Numbered from the stretch's first letter, positions 43,214-52,768 are shown. The stretch is DNA of 64,000 bases from Hydrogenophaga sp. 2FB (GCF_005503365.1 NZ_SCML01000022.1:35618-99617); one strand, 5' to 3'. Translations and numbers: made by a program. Notes: generated from the letters alone by a model not told the origin.

Positions 43214-43467
43214 GCGGCGTCCCAGGGTTTGAGGGCACCGCCTTCGAGCACCTTGATCTGCTCTTCGACTTCGTCGAGGCGCGTGCGGCAGAAGGCCAGC
43301 AATTCGGCCCCGCGTTGGTAGCGCGTGAGCAACTGGTCCAGCGGCAGCTTGCCGGCATCGAGTTGTGCGACGAGTTGTTCGAGCTCTTCCAGGGCCGCCT
43401 CATAGCTGGTCGCAGGGGCTGGCATGGCGGCCGCACGGGGGCTGCGGGGAGAAGTCGGTGTGGGCAT
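43210..43467 (-). CDS. xseB: Exodeoxyribonuclease VII small subunit
   Basis: Small subunit of exonuclease VII, 85 residues. The conserved core is [54 protein letters not shown], two helices that pack against XseA. It is first in the xseB-ispA-dxs unit. ATG 43467 (MPTPTSP) adds a short Pro-rich leader; an ATG further inside at the MPAPATSYE position is possible. Its stop overlaps the ispA GTG. Confidence 0.88.
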   Translation of the reverse strand: MPTPTSPRSPRAAAMPAPATSYEAALEELEQLVAQLDAGKLPLDQLLTRYQRGAELLAFCRTRLDEVEEQIKVLEGGALKPWDAA

Positions 43468-43750
43468 GTGGTCGGTCTGCTGAGGCTCTTGCTGGCCATC
43501 GGTTGGCTGTGCGGGGCAATGCGCCGATGCGGGCTCTGCCCGGGGATGGCCTCGTGAAACTGGCATTTTATGCCCGGTGAGGGTATTGCCCCCTGGGGGT
43601 ACAATCCACGTTCCTTTTTCGCCCCCACTCTTCACCACGGACAGCCCCTGTCCGGAGGGACGCACCACCCACCCATCCCGCGCGAATTCGTCTGACGAGC
43701 ACAGCGCTTACCCTGCCCCTTCATAGGGGGAGTCTTCAGGTCAGGACCGC

Positions 43751-44899
43751 ATGTCTGATTTAAGTCTTCAACTGCAGCAGGCCGCAAGCCAACTTCCGGT
43801 TTCCAGCTACTTCAGCGAGGCGCTGTTCCAGCGCGAAAAGGAAACACTCTTCCAGCGCGGGCCCCGGTATGTGGGGCACCAACTCGCGGTTCCCAACGTC
43901 GGGGACTACCACGCCTTGCCGCAGGAAGCGGGGGGGCGCGCGCTCGTGCGCACCAGCAAGGGCGTCGAACTGGTTTCCAACGTCTGCCGCCACCGCCAGG
44001 CCGTCATGCTCAAGGGCCGCGGCAACCTCGGCGAAACGCGCAGCGGCAGTGCCGGCGGCAACATCGTCTGCCCCCTGCACCGCTGGACCTACAGCGGCAC
44101 GCACGGCGAACAAGCCGGGCTGCTGCTGGGTGCCCCGCACTTCGAGCAGGACCCCTGCCTCAACCTCAACAACTACGGCTTGCGCGAATGGAATGGCCTG
44201 CTGTTCGAGGACAACGGCCGCGACGTGCAGGCCGACCTGGCCAACATGGGGCCGCGCGCCGCGCTCGACTTCGAGGGCATGGTGCTCGACCACGTGGAAA
44301 TCCACGAGTGCAACTACAACTGGAAGACCTTCATCGAGGTCTATCTGGAGGACTACCATGTCGCGCCGTTCCACCCCGGCCTGGGCGGCTTCGTCACGTG
44401 TGAAGACCTGCGCTGGGAATTCAAGCCCGAGTACTCGGTGCAGACGGTCGGCCCGGCCAACCTGATGGGCAAGGCCGGAAGCCCCGTGTACCAGCGCTGG
44501 CACGAGCAGCTGATGCAGTACCGCCAGGGGCAGATGCCCGATCACGGGGCGATCTGGTTGACCTACTACCCGCACATCATGGTCGAGTGGTACCCGCACG
44601 TGTTGACCGTGTCGACCTTGCACCCGGTGAGCGTGGACAAGACCATCAACATGGTCGAGTTCTACTACCCCGAGGAGATCGCGGCCTTCGAGCGCGAGTT
44701 CGTCGAGGCCCAGCGCGCCGCGTACATGGAAACCTGCATCGAGGACGACGAAATCGCCGAACGCATGGACGCCGGGCGCAAGGCCTTGCTCGCGCGCGGT
44801 GACAACGAGGTCGGCCCGTACCAGAGCCCGATGGAAGACGGCATGCAGCACTTCCACGAGTGGTACCGACGCCAGATGGCAGGCGCCGTCGCGGGTTGA
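43751..44899 (+). CDS. Rieske ring-hydroxylating oxygenase alpha subunit
   Basis: Aromatic-ring-hydroxylating dioxygenase-type alpha subunit, 382 residues. Rieske ligands are Cys79, His81, Cys107 and His110 (VCRHRQA and CPLHRWTYSG). The mononuclear-iron region WKTFIEVYLEDYHVAPFHPGL contains the two histidines, with Glu/Asp nearby. It differs from the VanA-like enzyme at 14.8 kb and looks like the choline/carnitine-monooxygenase-like branch, often found ahead of an EamA permease and a rhodanese in Burkholderiales, as here. No reductase gene is adjacent. A TACAAT (43600-43605) lies far upstream of the ATG. Substrate unknown. Confidence 0.8.
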   Translation: MSDLSLQLQQAASQLPVSSYFSEALFQREKETLFQRGPRYVGHQLAVPNVGDYHALPQEAGGRALVRTSKGVELVSNVCRHRQAVMLKGRGNLGETRSGSAGGNIVCPLHRWTYSGTHGEQAGLLLGAPHFEQDPCLNLNNYGLREWNGLLFEDNGRDVQADLANMGPRAALDFEGMVLDHVEIHECNYNWKTFIEVYLEDYHVAPFHPGLGGFVTCEDLRWEFKPEYSVQTVGPANLMGKAGSPVYQRWHEQLMQYRQGQMPDHGAIWLTYYPHIMVEWYPHVLTVSTLHPVSVDKTINMVEFYYPEEIAAFEREFVEAQRAAYMETCIEDDEIAERMDAGRKALLARGDNEVGPYQSPMEDGMQHFHEWYRRQMAGAVAG

Positions 44900-44955
44900 C
44901 GGGGCGCACCATCCGCCCCGCCGCGCCCTTCCCCGAGTCCACGGGAGCCTGACGC

Positions 44956-45846
44956 ATGCAGGCCCTGTGGATGTTGCTCGCCTCGGTGTTCTTCGCCTCC
45001 ATGGGCGTGTGCATCAAGTTCGCGTCCGCCCACTTCAACAGCTTCGAGATCGTGTTCTACCGCGGTCTGGTGGGCGTGGTCTTCCTGATCGGCCTGACGC
45101 GCGTGAACCGCGTATCGCTGCGCACCCGGCTGCCCATGATGCATGTCTGGCGCAGCACCATCGGAACCATTTCGCTCGCGTCCTGGTTTTATGCGATTGC
45201 CGTCTTGCCGTTGGCCACCGCAATGACGCTCAACTACATGAGCAGCGTGTGGATCGCCGCGTTCCTGATCGGTGGCGCGCTGCTGGTGCAAGGCCGCCAG
45301 ACACCGATTCGCCAGCAGGGCCCGCTGTTCCTCACCGTGCTCGCGGGGTTCGCAGGCGTGGCGATGATGCTGCGCCCCTCTCTCGCCGACGACCAGGTGG
45401 TGGGCGCGCTGGTGGGCCTGCTCTCGGGCATCTTCTCGGCATTTGCCTATCTGCAGGTGGCCGCACTGTCGCGCGCTGGCGAGCCCGAGAGCCGCACGGT
45501 GTTCTATTTTTCGATCGGTGCCCTGTTGGCCGGCGCGGCAGGCATGCTGTTCACGGGCGTGAGCGCCTGGCATTGGCCCAGTGCGCTGTGGCTGCTGCTC
45601 ATCGGACTGCTGGCGGTGTTCGGCCAGCTTTTCCTGACACGCGCCTACTCCCATGGCGCCACCATGGTGGTGGCCAATCTGCAGTATTCCGGCATCGTGT
45701 TCGCCGGCCTCTACGGCATGCTGTTCTTTGACGAACGGTTGCCCTTGATGGGCTGGTTGGGCATGGCGCTGATCATCCTCAGCGGTGTCGCCGCCACCGT
45801 GTTGCGCAGCCGCACCGTGCCCGACGCCCCGGCCGAAGAGCACTGA
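44956..45846 (+). CDS. EamA/DMT-family permease
   Basis: Inner-membrane transporter of the drug/metabolite superfamily, 296 residues, ten predicted membrane segments arranged as two EamA repeats. The N-terminus MLLASVFFASMGVCIKFASAHFNSFEIVFYRGLVGVV is the classic first repeat; the second repeat starts near LLSGIFSAFAYLQVAALSRAGEPES. The C-terminus runs LGMALIILSGVAATVL. It follows the Rieske gene by 56 bases and is followed by the rhodanese gene (47 bases), so all may form one operon. Substrate is unknown. Confidence 0.82.
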   Translation: MQALWMLLASVFFASMGVCIKFASAHFNSFEIVFYRGLVGVVFLIGLTRVNRVSLRTRLPMMHVWRSTIGTISLASWFYAIAVLPLATAMTLNYMSSVWIAAFLIGGALLVQGRQTPIRQQGPLFLTVLAGFAGVAMMLRPSLADDQVVGALVGLLSGIFSAFAYLQVAALSRAGEPESRTVFYFSIGALLAGAAGMLFTGVSAWHWPSALWLLLIGLLAVFGQLFLTRAYSHGATMVVANLQYSGIVFAGLYGMLFFDERLPLMGWLGMALIILSGVAATVLRSRTVPDAPAEEH

Positions 45847-45881
45847 GAACCCGTTCACGCTGCTGGCGGCATGGTCTATCG

Positions 45882-45887
45882 CACAAT
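45882..45887 (+). promoter_or_regulatory. -10 element of a possible leaderless promoter (rhodanese gene)
   Basis: CACAAT lies exactly six bases before ATG 45894; no ribosome site precedes it. This would allow leaderless transcription from inside the operon. Confidence 0.3.
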
Positions 45888-45893
45888 GTGCGC

Positions 45894-46751
45894 ATGTACA
45901 CGACACTGATCACCGCCCCCCAGTTGCAGCGACTCATGGCCAGCGGCGCGCCGCTGCGGGTGATGGACTGCAGTTTCGAGTTGATGAAGCCCGATGCGGG
46001 CCATGTGCAGTTCGAGGCCGAGCACATCCCGGGCTCGGTCCACGTGCACCTGGACCACCACCTGAGCGACAAGTCCGGCGCGGACCGCGCCAGCGGCGGG
46101 CGCCATCCGCTGCCGTCGCGCGAGACGTTTGCCGCGCGGCTCGGCGCGCTGGGTCTACACAACGGCATGCAGGCCGTGGTGCTGGACCGCCAGGCCATCA
46201 CCACCAGCGGGCGCCTGTGGTGGATGCTCAAGTGGTGCGGGCACGATGCCGTGGCCGTGCTCGACGGCGGGCTCGCAGCCTGGAAGGACGCGGGCGGCGC
46301 GGTGGCATCGGGCCCGGCCGCGCCGTCCGTGCCCGCCACCTTCGCGCTGAAGGAACCGCTGGCCCACACCGCGTCCGCGCAGGAGATCGCCGATGCGCTC
46401 GGACGGCCAGGCCAGACGCTGATCGACGCGCGCGCCGCCGCGCGTTTTCGTGGAGCAACCGAGCCGCTGGACCCCGTGGCTGGCCACATCCCAGGCGCGC
46501 TCAACCGACCTTCCAGCGACAACGTGATGCCCGACGGCCGCTTCAAACCCGCGGCGCAACTGCGGAACGAATTCGAACGTCTGCTGGCGGGGCACGACCC
46601 GGCCAGCGTGGTGCACCATTGCGGCAGCGGCGTGAGCGCGGTGCCCAATCTGCTGGCCATGGAGATCGCCGGCCTGGGCCGTGCCCGGCTCTTCCCCGGC
46701 AGTTGGAGCGAGTGGTGCAACACACCGGGCCTGCCGGTCGCCCAGGGTTGA
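45894..46751 (+). CDS. Two-domain sulfurtransferase (rhodanese/MST-like)
   Basis: Sulfurtransferase of the thiosulfate/3-mercaptopyruvate group, 285 residues, with two rhodanese domains. The N-terminal, inactive one contains HIPGSVHVHLDHHL and VVLDRQAI; the C-terminal one contains LIDARAAARFRG, GHIPGALNRPSSDN and the catalytic loop HHCGSGVSA with Cys243. The CGSGV loop is close to the 3-mercaptopyruvate sulfurtransferase type. It is third in the Rieske-EamA-rhodanese set. An in-frame GTG occurs at 45888, but ATG 45894 with a leaderless-type -10 is preferred. Confidence 0.85.
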   Translation: MYTTLITAPQLQRLMASGAPLRVMDCSFELMKPDAGHVQFEAEHIPGSVHVHLDHHLSDKSGADRASGGRHPLPSRETFAARLGALGLHNGMQAVVLDRQAITTSGRLWWMLKWCGHDAVAVLDGGLAAWKDAGGAVASGPAAPSVPATFALKEPLAHTASAQEIADALGRPGQTLIDARAAARFRGATEPLDPVAGHIPGALNRPSSDNVMPDGRFKPAAQLRNEFERLLAGHDPASVVHHCGSGVSAVPNLLAMEIAGLGRARLFPGSWSEWCNTPGLPVAQG

Positions 46752-46768
46752 CGAAACGCTCCAGCGCC

Positions 46769-49327
46769 ATGGCGTCACCTTCCTCGCACTCCCACGCCGA
46801 GCCGGCCACTGCCGCCGCCGAGGTGGCCGTGCAACGCAAACGCGTCATGGCGTTGCTGGCGCTGGTGACCGGTGTGGCCGCGTTCGTGGTGCTGGTGTTC
46901 GATCTGCTGGTGGCCAGCCCCGGACAGCGCGAGGCCTGGATCGCCGGTGTGCTGATGGCGATTTCGCTGCTGGCCTATGCGATGGTGCGCTGGAACCGCA
47001 TGCACTACGCGCCGCACGTGATCGTGGGCGGCACGCTGGGCGCGGCGATTCTGTCGGTGCTCACCTACGGTTCGGTGCGCACCGCCGTGGGCTTCCTGTT
47101 CGTCGCGGCGGTGGCCGGTGCGGGCACGTTTCTCGGCCGCACCGCGTTGATCGTCACAGTGGCCACCAGCGTGGGCTCGCTGGGCCTGCTCACGCTGGCC
47201 GAGGCCCAGGGCTGGCTCAGCGCCACGCCGTATTTCGAGGTCGGCCTGCGGGTGTGGATCACGCACTCGGTCACGCTGGTGGTGGTGGGCGTGATGGTCT
47301 ATCACAGCGGCCGTCAGTTGCGCGAGGCATTCGAGCGGCAAAAAGCCGCCCTGGAGCTGCACAAGAAGGCCGAGCAGGAGCGCGACCGCAACCTCGAGCG
47401 CTTCGCCCGCATCTTTCACATCAGCCCCATTCCGATGCTGGCGCAGTCGGCGCGCTCGGGAATGATCCTGGACCTGAACCCGGCCTTCGAGCGTTGTTAC
47501 GGCTACACCAAGGCCCAGGCGCTCGGCCGCCAGGACGACTTCCTGTGGGTCGATGCGGAGCGGCGCGAGACCTACCTGGCATTGTTGTTTGCGGCGCGCC
47601 GCGTCGAGCAATTCCCGGCGCGCGGCCTGCGCGCCGATGGCAGCACCTTCGATGCGCTGGTCTCCAGCGCCATGGGCGACGACCGCGAAGACAAGCTCGT
47701 CATGACGACCATCACCGACGTGAGCGCACAGAACGAGGTGATGGAGCGGCTGCGACGCTCCGAGGAGCGCTTTGCCAAGGCGTTCAATTTCAGCCCGCTG
47801 AACATGACCATCTCGCGCCTCTCGGACGGCTCGTTCATCGAGGTCAACCAGGCCGAGGACCGCGCACAAGGCCTGCAACCCGAGGAAGTCGTGGGCAAGA
47901 CCTCGCTGGAGGTCGGCTCCTGGCTGACCCCGCAGGACCGCGAGGCCTTCGTCGCCCGGTTGCTGCGCGACGGGCACATCGACAGCTACGAGACGCGCAT
48001 GCGCCACAAGGACGGCTCGCTGGTGGACACGCGCCTGTGGGCCGAGCTGATCGAGATCGACGGCGAGCCTTGCATACTCTCCTGCACCGTCAACATCAAT
48101 GAAGAAAAGCAGCGCGAAGCGCTGTTGCTCAACGTCGCGCGCGGCGTCGCGGCCGAAACCGGCGAGGCCTTCTTCGGCGCGCTCACTCGCCACCTCGGCG
48201 AAACCATCGCGGCAGACATGGTGGTGGTGGGCGAGTGCCGCAGCGACGGGCGCGTGCGCAGCCTGGCGATCCGGCAGGACGGGCAGGCGCGGCCCAACTT
48301 CACCTTTTCGATCGACGGCACGCCCTGCGCCCGAACGCTGCTGCAGGCGGACATGTTCATCTGCACCAGTGGCCTGGCAGAGCGATTCCCGCAGGCCAGA
48401 AGCCTGATCGAATCGGGTTGCCGGGCCTACCTGGGCAAGGCGCTGCGCGACGCCGACGGCACGGCCATCGGCGTGATCTTCGCGCTCTGGCGCGAACCGG
48501 TGGACCTGGGGCGGGACGCGCAGGCACTCATCTCCATCTTCGCCAGCCGCGCCAACGCCGAACTGGTGCGGCTGCGCCGCGACCGCGAGATCCAGCGCCT
48601 GAACGAAACGCTGGAGCAGCGCGTGCGCGAGCGCACGGCCGACCTGCAGTTGCTCAACGCCGAGCTCGATTCGTTCGCCTACTCGGTGTCGCACGACCTC
48701 AAGTCGCCCCTGCGCGCCATCGACGGCTTCACCCGCCTCCTGGAAGAAGAAGTCGGCCCGCGCCTGAGCGACGACGAACGCCAGTTGCTGGCGCGCGTGC
48801 TCAGCTCCACCCAGCGCATGGGCTCGCTCATCGACGATCTGCTGGCCCTGGCGCGCGTGAGCCAGGGCGTGCTGAACCGCCAGACGGTGAACCTCAGCGG
48901 CATGGTCACGGACATCCTGGCGCAGGAACGCCAGAAGCAGCCCGAACGCGAGATCGACGTCCGGATCACCCCCGAACTGCAAGCGGATTGCGACCCGCAC
49001 CTCGCCCGCGTCGTGCTGGAAAACCTGCTGAGCAACGCCCTCAAATACAGCCGCACGCGCGACAAGACGGTGATCGAGTGGGGCCTGTTGCCGCCCGTGG
49101 GCACGGATCCGCCGATGTTCTACGTGCGCGACAACGGCGTGGGCTTCGACATGGCCTACGCCGACAAGCTGTTCAAACCCTTCCAGCGCCTGCACATGCC
49201 CAGCGAGTTCGAGGGCACCGGCATCGGCCTGGCCACGGTGCGGCGCATCATCGAGCGCCATGGGGGGCAGATCATGGGCGAGAGCCGGCTGGGGGATGGC
49301 GCGCGCTTCTGCTTCAGCCTGGGGTAG
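46769..49327 (+). CDS. Membrane PAS/GAF sensor histidine kinase
   Basis: Sensor kinase of 852 residues. Order: six or seven membrane helices (residues about 25-185), a coiled coil (HKKAEQERDRNLERFARIF), PAS 1 (about 200-320: ISPIPMLAQSARSGMILDLNPAFERCYGYTKAQALG), PAS 2 (about 330-450, EVNQAEDRAQGLQPEEVVG), a GAF-like domain (about 455-610), a short coiled coil and HisKA with phospho-acceptor His642 (YSVSHDLKSPLRAIDGF), then HATPase_c with N box NLLSNALKYS, G1 DNGVGFDM and G2 GTGIGLATVRRI. It probably phosphorylates an unlinked response regulator, because none is encoded nearby. It begins 17 bases after the rhodanese stop, which suggests co-transcription. Ligand unknown. Confidence 0.85.
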   Translation: MASPSSHSHAEPATAAAEVAVQRKRVMALLALVTGVAAFVVLVFDLLVASPGQREAWIAGVLMAISLLAYAMVRWNRMHYAPHVIVGGTLGAAILSVLTYGSVRTAVGFLFVAAVAGAGTFLGRTALIVTVATSVGSLGLLTLAEAQGWLSATPYFEVGLRVWITHSVTLVVVGVMVYHSGRQLREAFERQKAALELHKKAEQERDRNLERFARIFHISPIPMLAQSARSGMILDLNPAFERCYGYTKAQALGRQDDFLWVDAERRETYLALLFAARRVEQFPARGLRADGSTFDALVSSAMGDDREDKLVMTTITDVSAQNEVMERLRRSEERFAKAFNFSPLNMTISRLSDGSFIEVNQAEDRAQGLQPEEVVGKTSLEVGSWLTPQDREAFVARLLRDGHIDSYETRMRHKDGSLVDTRLWAELIEIDGEPCILSCTVNINEEKQREALLLNVARGVAAETGEAFFGALTRHLGETIAADMVVVGECRSDGRVRSLAIRQDGQARPNFTFSIDGTPCARTLLQADMFICTSGLAERFPQARSLIESGCRAYLGKALRDADGTAIGVIFALWREPVDLGRDAQALISIFASRANAELVRLRRDREIQRLNETLEQRVRERTADLQLLNAELDSFAYSVSHDLKSPLRAIDGFTRLLEEEVGPRLSDDERQLLARVLSSTQRMGSLIDDLLALARVSQGVLNRQTVNLSGMVTDILAQERQKQPEREIDVRITPELQADCDPHLARVVLENLLSNALKYSRTRDKTVIEWGLLPPVGTDPPMFYVRDNGVGFDMAYADKLFKPFQRLHMPSEFEGTGIGLATVRRIIERHGGQIMGESRLGDGARFCFSLG

Positions 49328-49336
49328 AGCGGGACT

Positions 49337-49367
49337 CCCCCCTGCGCCGCTGCGCGGCGCAGGGGGG
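49337..49367. terminator. Perfect GC-rich 14-bp hairpin between convergent genes
   Basis: CCCCCCTGCGCCGC and its exact complement (49354-49367) enclose a three-base loop. The T run that follows is weak, so it could be a bidirectional terminator for the kinase and ZIP genes or a copy of a dispersed intergenic repeat. Confidence 0.55.
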
Positions 49368-49377
49368 GTGTTTCAGT

Positions 49378-50160
49378 TCAGTGCGCCAATCCACTGACCA
49401 CCGTGACCAGCGCAATCCCCACCGCCAGCCAGGCCACTTGCGCGACCGTCGCGCCCAGGCTCAGGCGCTTCTGCAACTGCGGAATCAGGTCGGCCAGCGC
49501 CACATAGACGAAGCTGCTTGACGCGGCGACCAGGAAGTACGGCAGGTAGTCCTGCAGCTGCGTGAGCAGGAAGTAGCCCACCAATCCACCCAAGGCGGTC
49601 ACGGTGCCCGCCAGCGACACCTTGACCAGCGCCGCGCGCGAGGTGCCCGAGGTGTGGCGCAGCACCACCAGGTCGCCCATGTGGTGCGGCACCTCGTGGG
49701 CCAACACCGCCAGCGCGGCCACCACGCCCAGGCGCATGTCGGCCATGAACGCCGAAGCGATCAGGATGCCGTCGCCAAACGCGTGCACGCTGTCGCCGGC
49801 CAGCACCGTCCAGCCGCCCGAGCGCGGGCCGTGATCGTGGTGGGCATGGTCATGTCCTTCGTGCGCATGCCCCTCGCCCTGGTGGTGCTCGTGCCCGTGG
49901 TGCCACAGCTCCGCCTTGTCGAGCAGGAAGAAGAACACCAGCCCGGCCAGCAGCATCGCAAACAGTTCGTGCGCGCCGGCCTCGCTCTCGAAGGCTTCGG
50001 GCAACAGGTGCATGAAGGCCGTGGCCATGAGCGCGCCCGCCGCCAGGCTGAGCATGTGCTGCGTGTAGCGCGCCAGCATGGCCATGCCCAGCAGGGCCGC
50101 CAGCCAGACGCTGCCCACGCCCGCGGCAATGGTTCCGATCAGGATCGCCAACAAAGTCAT
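49378..50160 (-). CDS. ZIP-family divalent metal transporter
   Basis: Inner-membrane ZIP transporter, 260 residues with eight membrane segments. A His-rich loop (about residues 83-111: HHGHEHHQGEGHAHEGHDHAH) sits between helices 3 and 4, typical of zinc-binding ZIPs. Helix 4 carries HAFGDGILIASAF and helix 5 HEVPHHMGDLVVL, matching the HNxxDG and HExPHxxGDF ligand patterns. It converges with the kinase gene across a GC-rich hairpin. Zinc, and possibly iron or manganese, is the likely substrate. Confidence 0.85.
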   Translation of the reverse strand: MTLLAILIGTIAAGVGSVWLAALLGMAMLARYTQHMLSLAAGALMATAFMHLLPEAFESEAGAHELFAMLLAGLVFFFLLDKAELWHHGHEHHQGEGHAHEGHDHAHHDHGPRSGGWTVLAGDSVHAFGDGILIASAFMADMRLGVVAALAVLAHEVPHHMGDLVVLRHTSGTSRAALVKVSLAGTVTALGGLVGYFLLTQLQDYLPYFLVAASSSFVYVALADLIPQLQKRLSLGATVAQVAWLAVGIALVTVVSGLAH

Positions 50161-50174
50161 TTGCTTGTCACCAC

Positions 50175-50203
50175 GAAAAAAGGCCGCCCCAGGGCGGCCT
50201 TCG
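50175..50203 (-). terminator. Rho-independent terminator after dienelactone hydrolase-like gene
   Basis: Ten-base stem AAGGCCGCCC/GGGCGGCCTT (50180-50189, 50192-50201) followed on the minus strand by a run of U (A run 50176-50181). It lies 20 bases after the hydrolase stop and ahead of the ZIP gene. Confidence 0.85.
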
Positions 50204-50223
50204 TTGAACGGGAGGTGGCCCGA

Positions 50224-51123
50224 TCAGGCCACGCCGTGTTGCTTGAACCAGGCCAGCGCCCGCTTCCAGCCGTCTTCCGCCGGCTCCTTGCGGAAACTCG
50301 GCCGGTAGTCGGCGTGAAAGGCGTGCGGTGCGTCCGGATACACCACGAAGGTCGATGCCTTGGCCGCCGCGTTGCCGCCGGCCAGTGCGGTTTTCATCTT
50401 ATCAACCGTGTCAAGGGGGATGCCGGTGTCGGCCGCGCCATACAGGCCCAGCACGGGGCCATTGAGCCTGGCGGCCACGTCCACGGGCTGGCGGGGGTTG
50501 AGCGGCGTGGCATCGCCCACCAGCCGCCCGTACCAGGCCACGCCTGCCTTCACGGCCGGGTTGTGCGCGGTGTAGAGCCAGACCTGACGCCCACCCCAGC
50601 AAAAACCGGTGATGCCCAGCTTGCGGGTGTCGCCGCCGTTGGCGGCTGCCCACTTCACGGTCGCATCCAGGTCGCCCAGCACCTGCGCGTCGGGCACTTT
50701 GGAAATGACTTCCGACATGAGCTTGGCCATCTCGCCATAGCTCTGCGCATCGCCCTGGCGTTCGAACAGCTCGGGCGCGATCGCCAGGTAGCCTGCCTTC
50801 GCAAAGCGGCGCGCCGTGTCGGCGATGTACTCGTGCACGCCAAAGATTTCGGACAACACCAGCACCACGGGCAGGCCGGTCTTGCCAGCCGGTGCGGCGC
50901 GGTAGGCGTGCATCTTGTGGCCGTTGACGTCGATCGTCACCTCGCCCACGGTCAGACCGTCCGCCGGCGTCTTGATGGCGGTCTGCGCCATCACGGGCAG
51001 CACCGACGCGGCATAACCCACGCCGATCGCGGCCTTGAGGGCGGTGCGGCGGGTCGCGCCTTGTTCGGTGGACTGGCCGGGCAGCAAGGCGTCGAGGTCT
51101 TGGGTCTGCGATTCGTTGAGCAT
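50224..51123 (-). CDS. Dienelactone hydrolase family protein, exported
   Basis: Alpha/beta hydrolase of the dienelactone hydrolase (carboxymethylenebutenolidase) family, 299 residues. An N-terminal extension with TRRTALKAAIGVGYAA (about residues 24-39) looks like a Tat signal (twin Arg25/Arg26). The nucleophile is Cys175 in GFCWGGRQ, the triad Asp is near 232 (YGAADTGIP) and the triad His lies in DAPHAFHAD. The family opens lactone rings in aromatic breakdown. Start ATG 51123 is preceded by GGAG. It is not linked to other aromatic genes here and has its own terminator. Confidence 0.8.
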   Translation of the reverse strand: MLNESQTQDLDALLPGQSTEQGATRRTALKAAIGVGYAASVLPVMAQTAIKTPADGLTVGEVTIDVNGHKMHAYRAAPAGKTGLPVVLVLSEIFGVHEYIADTARRFAKAGYLAIAPELFERQGDAQSYGEMAKLMSEVISKVPDAQVLGDLDATVKWAAANGGDTRKLGITGFCWGGRQVWLYTAHNPAVKAGVAWYGRLVGDATPLNPRQPVDVAARLNGPVLGLYGAADTGIPLDTVDKMKTALAGGNAAAKASTFVVYPDAPHAFHADYRPSFRKEPAEDGWKRALAWFKQHGVA

Positions 51124-51333
51124 GCGTGGTCTCCGGGGTTGGGGTTGATGAGCGTTGAGTGACCCGAACCATACCCAAAAAGTTCGGCGCACTTCAACAG
51201 ACCTGTTCCAGCAAGTACATCGAACACCCAAAGACTCCCCACAAGCGGCGGCGTGCGTGGAGTTGATCCTGGACGGGTGTCACACCTGGCAGTTCTCCTG
51301 CGAGGCCACGCGCACGTCGAGAATGAATGGCCT

Positions 51334-52767
51334 TCACGCCTGCACGTAGGAGGTCTTTATCGTGGTGAAAAACTCGCTCGCGTAGCGCCCCTGCTCGCGC
51401 GGCCCGTAACTGCTGCCCTTGCGGCCGCCGAAAGGCACGTGGTAGTCCACACCCGCGGTCGGGAGGTTGACCATCACCATGCCCGCCTGCGCGTGGCGCC
51501 TGAAGTGCGTGGCGTGCTTCAGGCTGGTCGTGGCGATGCCGGCCGACAGGCCGAACGGCGTGTCGTTGGCGACGGCCAGGGCCTCGTCGTAGTCCTTCAC
51601 GCGCATCACGCTGGCCACCGGCCCGAACACCTCCTCGCGGTTGATGCGCATGGCCGGGCCGGTGTCGGCCAGCAGGGCCGGGGCCATGTAGAAGCCCTCG
51701 GTCTCGCGCCGCAAGCGCTGGCCACCGCACAGCAGAAGGGCCCCCTCGGTGCGCGCGATCTCCACGTGGGCAAGATCCTGCTCCAGCTGCGCCTGGCTCA
51801 CCACGGGCCCGATCTCGGTACCGGCCTTGCGCGCGTCGTTCACCCGCAGCGCCGCCACACGCGCCTGCAGCGCGGCGATGAAGGCCGGGTAGATGCCGTC
51901 GGTGACGATCAGGCGGCTTGACGCCGTGCAGCGCTGCCCGGTGGAGAAGAAGGCGCTCTGGGTGCACAGCTCCACGGTGGCCTTGAGGTCGGCGTCGTCC
52001 AGCACCACTTGGGGGTTCTTTCCACCCATCTCGAGTTGCACCTTCTTGTGCTGCGCCATGCAGGTCTGGCCGATGCGCTGGCCCACGCCCTGTGACCCCG
52101 TGAAGCTGATGGCATCGACACCGGGATGGTTCACCAGCGCCTCGCCGACCGTGCGCCCCTGTCCCATCACGAGGTTGAACACCCCCACGGGCAAGCCCGA
52201 GCGGCTGATGATCTCGGCCAGCGCCCAGGCACACCCGGGCACCAGGTCGGCCGGCTTGATGACCACGCAGTTGCCGTAGGCCAGTGCCGGTGCGATCTTC
52301 CAGGCGGGAATCGCGAGGGGAAAGTTCCAGGGCGTGATCAGGCCGATCACGCCGAGCGGCTCGCGCGTGACTTCAACGCCAACGCTCGGGCGCACCGAGG
52401 GCAGCAGTTCGCCCGACAGGCGCAGGCATTCGCCGGCAAAGAACTTGAAGATGTGGCCGGCGCGCGTGGCTTCGCCAATGGCTTCGGGCAAGGTCTTGCC
52501 TTCTTCGCGCGCCAGCAGGTCACCCAGTTCCTCGCGGCGCGCCAGGATCTCGCTGCCGATGCGGTCCAGCGCGTCGCTGCGGGCCTGGATGCCGGCCGTG
52601 GACCAGGCGGGAAAGGCGGCGCGCGCGGCGGCCACTGCCGCGTCGACCTGGGCCGCGCCGCCCAGCGCGTACTCGCCCACCACGTCATTCACGTCGGATG
52701 GATTGATGTTGGGTGCCGAGTCCGAGCCCGCGAGCCATTCGCCCGCGATGAAGTTGTGGTGCACCAT
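51334..52767 (-). CDS. Aldehyde dehydrogenase (2-oxoglutarate semialdehyde DH-like)
   Basis: NAD(P)-dependent aldehyde dehydrogenase, 477 residues. The catalytic Cys280 lies in FFSTGQRCTASS, general base Glu246 in QLEMGGKNP and Asn148 in TPWNFP. The sequence resembles 2-oxoglutarate semialdehyde dehydrogenases of pentose and glucarate breakdown. It starts one base after the stop of the DHDPS-family gene and is the last gene of a five-gene minus-strand unit. The product, 2-oxoglutarate, would feed the TCA cycle. Specificity is inferred from neighbours. Confidence 0.8.
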   Translation of the reverse strand: MVHHNFIAGEWLAGSDSAPNINPSDVNDVVGEYALGGAAQVDAAVAAARAAFPAWSTAGIQARSDALDRIGSEILARREELGDLLAREEGKTLPEAIGEATRAGHIFKFFAGECLRLSGELLPSVRPSVGVEVTREPLGVIGLITPWNFPLAIPAWKIAPALAYGNCVVIKPADLVPGCAWALAEIISRSGLPVGVFNLVMGQGRTVGEALVNHPGVDAISFTGSQGVGQRIGQTCMAQHKKVQLEMGGKNPQVVLDDADLKATVELCTQSAFFSTGQRCTASSRLIVTDGIYPAFIAALQARVAALRVNDARKAGTEIGPVVSQAQLEQDLAHVEIARTEGALLLCGGQRLRRETEGFYMAPALLADTGPAMRINREEVFGPVASVMRVKDYDEALAVANDTPFGLSAGIATTSLKHATHFRRHAQAGMVMVNLPTAGVDYHVPFGGRKGSSYGPREQGRYASEFFTTIKTSYVQA

Positions 52768-52768
52768 C

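Noticed and set aside
40892..43321. An 809-codon plus-strand open frame opposite dxs and ispA
   Set aside because: Antisense shadow; no domain; dxs and ispA are certain.
43560..43620. TACAAT at 43600-43605 as promoter of the Rieske gene at 43751
   Set aside because: No -35 at acceptable spacing and about 145 bases of leader; left as a note rather than a feature.
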